A model generated the notes under the pieces. It had not been told where the DNA came from. It did not search any database and was given only the letters and a program-made list of their open reading frames with translations. Of a DNA stretch of 64,000 bases, positions 25,056 to 32,800 are shown piece after piece. Position 1 is the first letter of the stretch. Each line of letters begins with the position of its first letter. Source of the DNA: Desulfuromonadales bacterium. GTDB taxonomy: Bacteria; Desulfobacterota; Desulfuromonadia; Desulfuromonadales; BM103. The translations under genes and the position numbers were made by a program. Location of the stretch: the NCBI GenBank assembly GCA_014860225.1, contig JACZKE010000053.1, forward strand, positions 1 through 64,000. Direction: 5' to 3'.

Positions 25056-25193
25056 TATACCTCAACTTCAGTGTCGATTTGCACCATAAGTTCAAGACAA
25101 TCTGAGGACATTGGAGATAATTTGCGTTTGTTTACGTATGGGTGGGACATATTTACAGATGCAACAAAGCAAATAACACAAACGGCTTCATAA

Positions 25194-25228
25194 TAAAAAA
25201 TGGAGGGGAAGATTACTCTTCCACCTCC
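25194..25228 (-). terminator. Intrinsic terminator after the oxidase operon
   Basis: GGAGGGGAAGA (25202-25212) pairs with TCTTCC-A-CCTCC (25217-25228), one bulged A, and is followed leftward by a run of T. It closes the leftward operon 35639-25280. Confidence 0.75.
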
Positions 25229-25279
25229 AGTATCTGCATTCAATCAAAAAATGGTGTAATTAATTCCTTAAATGTAAGT

Positions 25280-27013
25280 TTATGGCCAATTGCCGGTGAC
25301 AGGCTTATCACCCGCCTGGCCGAAATTAGCAAACTCAACGTCGATACCGGCATTCCAAATCCCATTGCCATTCATGTCGAGATGCCATGAACCGTTTCTA
25401 AAGAAACCGATCTGGGTGGTTCCGTCGCCGATCCAATCACCTGTAACTGGGATGTCACCTGCTTGGCCAAAGACGGCATATACGGTATCAGTATCGGGGT
25501 CCCAGGCTCCGTTGCCGTTTGCATCCAGATACCAGGTGCCGTTGCGGAAGACGCCGACCTGGTCAATCCCGTTTCCGTCCCAATCACCTGCAACCGCGAT
25601 ATCACCCACCTGACCGAAGTTGGCATAGACTGTATCGATAAGCGGATCCCAGGCTCCATTGCCGTTTGCATCCAGATACCAGGTGCCGTTGCGGAAGACG
25701 CCGACCTGGTCAATACCGTTACCGTCCCAATCGCCAGCAACCGCCTGGTCGCCAGTCTGACCGAAGTTAGCATAGACTGTATCGACAAGGGGATCCCAGG
25801 CCCCGTTGCCGTTAGCATCCAGGTACCAGGGGCCATTACGGAAAACACCAATCTGGGAGAAACTGTCGTTGTTCCAATCACCTGCAACTGTTTGATCGCC
25901 AGTTTGGCCGAAATTGACATAGGCGGCGTCGGTGCCTGGGTCCCAGGCCCCATTGCCATTGGCATCCAGAAACCATGGGCCACTACGGAAGACTCCGAAT
26001 TTTTCTGCAAGGACCGCCTTCTGAACAACATGTGGCGAAAAGGCCAAGCGACGATCGTATATGGGAATCTCGGTTAAATTGTCGGCCGTAACGATAACAT
26101 CGAATGTTTTGCCGGCCGGCAAGACCAGGGAGGACTGATCCTTGGCAAAAGGAACCTGGTTGCCGTCCTCACCCAGCAGGGTCATATAAGCACCCAGCAA
26201 CTGGGGAACGCGAGTCTGGAGCCCAGCATTCAAAAAGCGCACCAGGTTATCCCCTGGCACTACAGGAACTCCCAGATCCCCGGCATCGTAATACGGCACA
26301 CCGTTGAGAAGGAAATACCTGGGGTCATAATCGATTGTACTGGTTATCTCTTGTCCTGGGCCATAGTTGCCCGTGGCCACGGCATTGTGTATCACCGGAT
26401 CGATTTCACTAAACAGCATGTCCACTTCGTTGTTGTAAGGTGTATCGTAAACTGATGACCCACCAACATCATCGACCTTGAGCATGGCGTACAGACCCAT
26501 CTGCACCTGAACCGCCGGATGCGTACCACTCTGGATCAAGTAGGTGCCGGGGGTGAGGGTGTCCCATACATAAGTTGCGTTCCCGCCCGGTAGAGCTTCA
26601 TGGGTGAAGGACCTCACCCGCTTGGTTACGTCGCCACCACGTGAACCGGAAGTACCATCCGTCCAGGTCGGCACCATGGCACCGGCTTCGGTCGCGATCA
26701 AACCCGGGATGACGATCGAGGTCGGTTCGACCAAACCAGGCCCCAGATCATCAAGAGCATTGTTAAGATTGATGGTCAGGGTGTCGGCAGTGGTCAAAGA
26801 GATCGTCGGTCCAGGCACGGTCGCCGTTCCGGGATCATCCGTTGCAAGTCGATAACCCCACATGGGGATCACCTCACCGGTACCCGGCATTGTGAGATTA
26901 ATCTTTTCTGCCACCAGATCGACATCTACAGCCAAGGCCGGTCCGGCAATCATCATAACCAGCCCGACAGAAAATACGAGTGTGCGAAGTTTTTTCATCA
27001 TTAAGCCTCTCAT
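25280..27013 (-). CDS. Cupredoxin-like protein C with five Ca-type repeats
   Basis: 577 residues with a signal peptide ending ALA (about residue 28). Residues about 30-335 form multicopper-oxidase-like cupredoxin domains. The copper motifs have decayed: the YHCH position reads YLIQSGTHPAVQVQMGL, and no HxHG is seen. The rest (339-577) is five repeats of about 49 residues, GVFRNGTWYLDANGNGAWD and so on, each with a DxNxNGxxD loop likely to bind calcium. The same repeats end the 1926-residue protein of this operon. It is probably a structural partner of the oxidases. It starts 16 bp after protein B. Confidence 0.78.
   Translation of the reverse strand: MRGLMMKKLRTLVFSVGLVMMIAGPALAVDVDLVAEKINLTMPGTGEVIPMWGYRLATDDPGTATVPGPTISLTTADTLTINLNNALDDLGPGLVEPTSIVIPGLIATEAGAMVPTWTDGTSGSRGGDVTKRVRSFTHEALPGGNATYVWDTLTPGTYLIQSGTHPAVQVQMGLYAMLKVDDVGGSSVYDTPYNNEVDMLFSEIDPVIHNAVATGNYGPGQEITSTIDYDPRYFLLNGVPYYDAGDLGVPVVPGDNLVRFLNAGLQTRVPQLLGAYMTLLGEDGNQVPFAKDQSSLVLPAGKTFDVIVTADNLTEIPIYDRRLAFSPHVVQKAVLAEKFGVFRSGPWFLDANGNGAWDPGTDAAYVNFGQTGDQTVAGDWNNDSFSQIGVFRNGPWYLDANGNGAWDPLVDTVYANFGQTGDQAVAGDWDGNGIDQVGVFRNGTWYLDANGNGAWDPLIDTVYANFGQVGDIAVAGDWDGNGIDQVGVFRNGTWYLDANGNGAWDPDTDTVYAVFGQAGDIPVTGDWIGDGTTQIGFFRNGSWHLDMNGNGIWNAGIDVEFANFGQAGDKPVTGNWP
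25283..25999 (-). repeat. Tandem coding repeat, five units of about 147 bp
   Basis: Encodes residues 339-577 of protein C. Units two to four are nearly identical in protein sequence; unit five is shorter and more diverged. Closely similar units occur at 29862-30446. Confidence 0.85.
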
Positions 27014-27029
27014 AGCTCAGCCCCCCTTC

Positions 27030-28346
27030 CTATTCGATAGTCACTGAGGGTGGCTCGATAATGAGGAAGGTCAGCATACCACCAGGGAAGATGTCCCAGT
27101 TTGTAAGCTCTTTCTCATTGTGCGAATGCCACATGTAATAAAAACCGCCATTCTGGTTGAAGCCGCCCTCTCCCGGTGGCAAGAAAGAACCACCACCCAG
27201 GTAGGGACTGCCGCTGTAGAAGGGGCTGAAGGTCAGCTCAGAGATAGCCGGCAGGGTGACAGGGATAGGCAATCCGTGAGAAGAGGCCCCCGGGCCGAAA
27301 TCTGCTTCTACCTGCTGCTCACATGCCGTCATTGTTTCTACATCTTCGGTAGCATGACCATAATAATCCCAGCCCATGTTTGCTCCGGTCCAGGTGAACA
27401 GGGCATCATAAGTCTCTCCGGGATAAACCGACTGGGTGAAATCTGAGAACGCAAGGTCGGCCGTAGCTCCGTCAGTCGACAGCAGGCGAGCATCCTTGGC
27501 GATAACGTTGATATTATTCCCATGGGTATGAAATGGGTGTCCATCCAGGCCACCACCGACCAGACGCAGCAGAAGATTTTCACAAGGCCGGATGCGCGGC
27601 AGGCTGTTGTATGGCTGAGTCGGCAGCCAGGACACAAAAGGATCAAGCAGGGTATCGGGACCGTTCCGGCCATTGATGAACCAGTAGACAGCATTACGCT
27701 TTGTCAAATCGATCTCATCGAAGCGGCCGAACTCGACAAGATCATGGATCACCGGGTCCATATCGGTGAGGAGAAACAGTGTCTCGTAATCGTAGCTGCT
27801 GTCGGCAGAATCATAAGCTTGGCCAGCTGTGCCTGAGCGGACGACGATGGCGCCGACCAATCCCATCTCCACCTGCAGATCCATATTGGTGCCGCTGTAA
27901 TAAGTGTAGGTGCCGGGTTGGTTGTAGGTGACCTGGTATTGGGCAGTACCGTTGGCAAAGGCCGCTTCCATGGTCAAGGTCCCTGCTATATTGCCGGTCG
28001 CGTTGACCACATCGGCGCCGGGAAAAAGCATCGATGTCGCTTGTGGCAGGTGATTGGTCAGGTTAATGGTGATCGATTCACCTGCGTTGATAATAATTGT
28101 CGGTCCTGGATATTGAGCCTGGCCGCTGAGGCTGCCCTGGTGACCGCCGTCATCGGCATATCCCCAGAACAGCACGGTGTTCCCTTCGCCGGTCGTTATA
28201 TGACCCGCTTTGGCCGTAAAATTAAATGTTGTGACTCCTTCCAAGCCGTCAATTTTTGCCTGGCCGGTCCCCATCCCGGCAAACATGAGCAGGGCCGATA
28301 ACAGCAGAACACTGTTGAGTTTTCTAAAATTCTTGATATACATCAT
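27030..28346 (-). CDS. Multicopper oxidase-like protein B
   Basis: 438 residues from ATG with GGAGG 5-6 nt upstream; a TTG extension is rejected. A signal peptide is followed by two or more cupredoxin domains. The C-terminal domain carries HPFHTHGNN (about 272), the HxxHxH motif of a trinuclear copper site, and MWHSHNEKELTN (about 408), an HxH with Ser in place of the type 1 Cys. The N-terminal domain has a decayed site (YYSGTNMDLQVEMGL). Alone it can supply only half of the copper ligands; protein A supplies the other half. Confidence 0.82.
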   Translation of the reverse strand: MMYIKNFRKLNSVLLLSALLMFAGMGTGQAKIDGLEGVTTFNFTAKAGHITTGEGNTVLFWGYADDGGHQGSLSGQAQYPGPTIIINAGESITINLTNHLPQATSMLFPGADVVNATGNIAGTLTMEAAFANGTAQYQVTYNQPGTYTYYSGTNMDLQVEMGLVGAIVVRSGTAGQAYDSADSSYDYETLFLLTDMDPVIHDLVEFGRFDEIDLTKRNAVYWFINGRNGPDTLLDPFVSWLPTQPYNSLPRIRPCENLLLRLVGGGLDGHPFHTHGNNINVIAKDARLLSTDGATADLAFSDFTQSVYPGETYDALFTWTGANMGWDYYGHATEDVETMTACEQQVEADFGPGASSHGLPIPVTLPAISELTFSPFYSGSPYLGGGSFLPPGEGGFNQNGGFYYMWHSHNEKELTNWDIFPGGMLTFLIIEPPSVTIE

Positions 28347-28385
28347 CGTTTCCTCCAAAGGTCTTGAACCGATTCAACACGTATC

Positions 28386-29648
28386 CTACAGTGCGGCTGC
28401 CTGCACAACGATTTCCGTCATCATCCCGCCGTAATCTTCCTGGTCATTGCTCAGGTTGTTAAGATTAGTTGTATAAATGAAATAAGTTCCTTCAGGAATA
28501 TCGGTGGTATCAAGAAGGATATCCTTCGCTTCACCACCCCCGAGTGTCACCGAATGTGTGGTGTAGAACAGGTCCTGTACTCCGTCCGTTTCACCAGCAG
28601 TTCGCAGGATGCGCGCGCCCTGGCCGACTACGGTCATCGGAATGCTCGGTGAAGCAACCGTATAGAAGTCGACTGTTGCCAGGCTCGAGAGTCGCAGAAG
28701 AACCCGCTCGCCCTGAGGTACCTCGATGATGGAATCCATCAACTGAGCCTCGTAAAGCTCCTGGTTTGCGATGTTGTCCGGGTTCAGCGTATCCGGGTAA
28801 CCCCGACCATTGAACATCGGGTACCGGTCATGCATAAGCGCAAAAGGCAAAGGCTGAACCAATTCATTGGCGTCGTGGAAATTCGGGTCAAAGGAGTGAA
28901 TCTGCAGAGGCTTGGCAACATGATAGCCAGTGGTTCCATCGCCATCATTGTAGGCATAGCTGGGATAACCGAGATCAGTGCCATCTGTGAGGTCCTGCAT
29001 CGGACGAACGTAGATATTGCCGAGCATACCCATCTGCATGTGCTCGGTCGCTTCCACGTGACAGTGATACATAAACGTGCCCGGCTCAACCAGGTTGTAG
29101 AAATAGGTCAGGCTGAAGCCCATATTGATGGAGATCGCAGAATCCGGCAGGCCGTCGAAGATCGAGGCAACATTGGGAAAACCGTGATAATGAACCGTGT
29201 GCGGGTCGAACAGGTCCGGACGCATCAACATGCCGACGTTACTCAGGGTCAGGTAGAGTTTCTGCCCTTCGCGGACTTCGATGGTCGGCGCAGGGAAAGT
29301 GGCGCCCAGGTTCAATCCGCCCTCACTGGTCGGTAAACCGATACTTTCTGCCGGCGGACGGGATTCTCCTGGCTCTGGCTGGAACACGACCGGGTCCGAA
29401 TTTGCTAATCGATGAGACGCAAAGCCGAAGATGTAACTGTCGCGTCCGTCAGCCATTTTAATGAACCCATCACCACTGCTCAGATGTACGCAGACATGAT
29501 CGTTATTAACATCACCATCCCCATCGGTATCAATCCCATCTACATCAGGTGGGCACTGGACGCTGAATTCAGCCCAGGCGGGCATCACCCCCAGACAAAA
29601 CAACAGGGCAAGGATTGAAATGATACTGAATGCTCTATGATGCCTCAT
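28386..29648 (-). CDS. Multicopper oxidase-like protein A with type 1 copper site
   Basis: 420 residues, signal peptide ending AWA (about 26). It has a DxDxDGDGD calcium-type loop near 40-50, then cupredoxin domains. HTVHYHGFPN (about 152) is the HxHG motif. GTFMYHCHVEATEHMQMGMLG (about 192-212) gives His, Cys, His and Met in the order of a type 1 copper site like that of two-domain enzymes and nitrite reductases. HPxHxH is missing. AAAGGAG precedes the ATG. First oxidase after the giant protein, and likely partner of protein B. Confidence 0.84.
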   Translation of the reverse strand: MRHHRAFSIISILALLFCLGVMPAWAEFSVQCPPDVDGIDTDGDGDVNNDHVCVHLSSGDGFIKMADGRDSYIFGFASHRLANSDPVVFQPEPGESRPPAESIGLPTSEGGLNLGATFPAPTIEVREGQKLYLTLSNVGMLMRPDLFDPHTVHYHGFPNVASIFDGLPDSAISINMGFSLTYFYNLVEPGTFMYHCHVEATEHMQMGMLGNIYVRPMQDLTDGTDLGYPSYAYNDGDGTTGYHVAKPLQIHSFDPNFHDANELVQPLPFALMHDRYPMFNGRGYPDTLNPDNIANQELYEAQLMDSIIEVPQGERVLLRLSSLATVDFYTVASPSIPMTVVGQGARILRTAGETDGVQDLFYTTHSVTLGGGEAKDILLDTTDIPEGTYFIYTTNLNNLSNDQEDYGGMMTEIVVQAAAL

Positions 29649-29811
29649 AATGAACTCCTTTCAGAGAAAACTTTTCGACAGTGCACGGGCGAAAGCCATC
29701 AAAGGTTGTATGTTTTAGTTACAAGAGAAAATAACTTTTACTTCTATATTGTTCATTATTCATTGAGGCGAACAGAGTCATGACAGACAGCCTTTGCTTC
29801 ATCCTCAAATC

Positions 29812-29839
29812 CTCCCCACCAGTTTCTACTGGTGGGGAG
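29812..29839 (-). promoter_or_regulatory. Perfect 12-bp hairpin between giant gene and oxidase A
   Basis: CTCCCCACCAGT (29812-29823) pairs with ACTGGTGGGGAG (29828-29839) around TTCT. No U-run follows on the minus strand, so it more likely limits read-through or protects the upstream mRNA than terminates fully. Confidence 0.65.
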
Positions 29840-29858
29840 AGTCCTAGCCGATGGTTAA

Positions 29859-32800
29859 TTAATCGTTCAGCCAGTTACCAGTAACCGGATAATCTCCAGC
29901 CTGGCCGAAGTTGATAAGCACCGTATCGGAGCCGGGGCCCCATATACCGCTGCCGTTAGCGTCCAGATACCAGGTGCCGTTGCGGAAAACGCCGACCTCA
30001 GATGAGACACCGTCGCCGTTCCAGTCACCGACAACCGGGAGATCGCCAGCCTGGCCAAAGTTGGCATACACGGTATCGATACCGGAATCCCAGGCACCGT
30101 TGCCGTTTGCATCAAGATACCAGATACCGTTGCGGAAGACGCCGATCTGGAGTACGCCGTCACCATTCCAATCGCCGACAACCGGGAGGTCGCCAGCCTG
30201 ACCAAAGTTGGCATATACGGTATCGGTATCAGGATCCCAGGCCCCGTTGCCATTAGCATCTAAATACCAGGTGCCGTTACGGAAGACCCCGATCTGAACC
30301 TGGTTTACAGCATCATCAGGCCAGTCGCCGACAACCGGAAGATCACCAGCCTGACCAAAGTTGGCATACATGGTATCGGTATCAGGATCCCAGGCCCCGT
30401 TGCCATTGGCGTCCAGGAACCATGGTCCGCTCCTGAAAACACCGATCGGTGTGGGTACCGGGATCTCATCCGCACCGATATCAGGTGCTCCACCCTGGGG
30501 TCTGACATCACCGTCATAATCCATCGCAAGTTCCGGGGCTACGACGGCAGCACCAACGTCGATGGCCGGTGACGTGCCAGTCAAATGGTAATTACCAAAG
30601 GTCAGGTCCAGCTCATCGAACCGTACCGAAATGTTGTTGCCGCCCTCATCGAGGGTCGCAGCACTTTGCAGCGTGTTGAAATAGCCCAGGTTGAAGGCCG
30701 GATCAGAGATGATATTGCTACCACCATCGTTGTAATCTTCTCCGAAGGCTCCTGTGAGACTGCTCAGCACCGAGGAGACCGGGTTTAGCGCACTGGTGCC
30801 GGGAACAGCCTGTCCGGTGATTCCGAGATCCCAGTAACCGGTGTCTACGAGCGCGTTAGAGCCAACATTCAACCCCTCATGATAGAAGGAGCGGTTCTGG
30901 AAGACGATGTTGTTCACCAGGACCGGATTGGGGACATTGGTGCCCAGCGCCGCAGCGAGACCCGCACTGTGGACATTCGCCTGAATACCCGCCGGCATTG
31001 GCACCGAGGCGTTCAGATTGGTGTTCGGGAAAGCCAGCAAGGCCGTGGAGGTGCTGTCATTGTGTGCGATGGTATTATTGACAATCGACACGAAAGCAGC
31101 ATCCTGCAAGGAAATCCCTGCACCTGCCATGGCCGCGACGTTGTTGACAATGATGTTGTTGTAGATCTCGGCAGTATAGTCAACGTCTGTGTCCGCTGAG
31201 TTAAGCCCCTCGATACGAATCCCGCCGCCAAAACCGGAACCGGTCAGGTTACTCTTGATCAGGTTGGCGTCGATCACCACGGAACCGGTGCCGTCACCGA
31301 TGTTGCCGATATAGATGCCACCACCATCCCCATTTGGGCCGGGGGCAAAGTAGAAGTTCTCGTTCAGCGCGATGACGTTAGCCTGAATCCTGCCGCCATC
31401 ACTGTTACCGACATGACTGATACCGGCACCGTTGCCGCGGCTGAAGTTACCCAGGATAACGTTGTTCTCAACCAGGTAGTTGTGAGAGGCTTCGTACAGA
31501 ACGACCCCGCCGCCGCCATTGACACCGGAGTTTGTGAAGACCTGGTTTTTGTGAATATGGATGCCGGTATTGTTGACATTGGCTGCGCCAGGGATACCGA
31601 CAGTGATCCCGCCACCAAGCTGACCCTGGTTGCCAGTGATGAGGTTGTTGCGGATTTCGGCATTGGCGCCATTGTCGAGCACGTAAATCCCGCCACCGAC
31701 AGTACCACCAGTGATCTTGAAGCCTTCGATGACAATTTCAGCTTCATGAGTCCTGCCCAGCGGATATATAAGTTCAGGGAAGGTTATCATGATGCCCGGC
31801 ACCTCGATCGCGGCATCAGGTGTACCGCCGAGAGCAGTCAGTTTGTCGCGCCAGACCTGGATGAGGCTCTGCACCGCCGGGCGGGAGTTGATGACTGTGC
31901 CTACCCCGGACCCGATCAGAGAGACCTCCTTGTACAGGATGACCTGCTCATTATAAGTGCCTTCGGTGACAAAGATACGCGTACCGGCACTCGCCTGATC
32001 ACTGTCAATGGCGTACTGGATCGTCTTGAACGGCGCTTCGGAAGTTCCGCCAGCCGGATCATCCACGCCATTATTGGCATCAACGAAGAGGTCGTTGGTA
32101 CAACCCCCTACCAGAACTTCGGTACCAAGCACACTGGTGTTGTCATTATCACCGCGGGTCACAGTCAAGGTCCCGGATGGCACACCGGCCGGAACGGTCG
32201 CCGTGATGCTTGTATTGGTCCAATCGCCAGGGGCGACAGGCAGCCTGATGCCACTGAGGAACACCGTCCCGGGGATGGAGCCGAAGCCGTTGTCGCGGCC
32301 ATCTACCGTCCCCTGTGAGGTGATCACGATCTGATCACCCGGGGCACACACAACCGCACCCACTCCTCCGGACTGATTCACCGAAAAGATCACAGGTATA
32401 CCGCTCGGTGGATTTACATCCAGCGGCGTGGAAGGATAACCGACAAAGGCTGCCGTCGGCACGATCGGCGAATCGATATAGCTGGTCCGTCCTGTTTCGA
32501 ACTGGAACACCCATGGTGGCACGGAGTACTCGGTTGCATGCCATTCATCGGGGATGCGCGCACCGGTCGGATTTGCCGGATTCGGCTTCAATGGGTCATT
32601 GAGGATGATATTATACATGGCCAGGGTCACGCCGGTCGGCGAGGCCTGGTTGACCGTATAGGACCCCGGTACGAGGAATTCGTAGGAGCCGAATTCATCG
32701 GAATACGTACGTGCCACTTCGCGACCATTCCAGTCGCGCAGTGAGACCGGCAGCCAGGACGGCGCCATCTTCTCACCGAAGGCCGGGCTGGCCATGTTGA

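Noticed and set aside
31413-32318. 301-codon plus-strand frame
   Set aside because: Antisense to the repetitive, GC-rich giant gene; no ribosome site or family.
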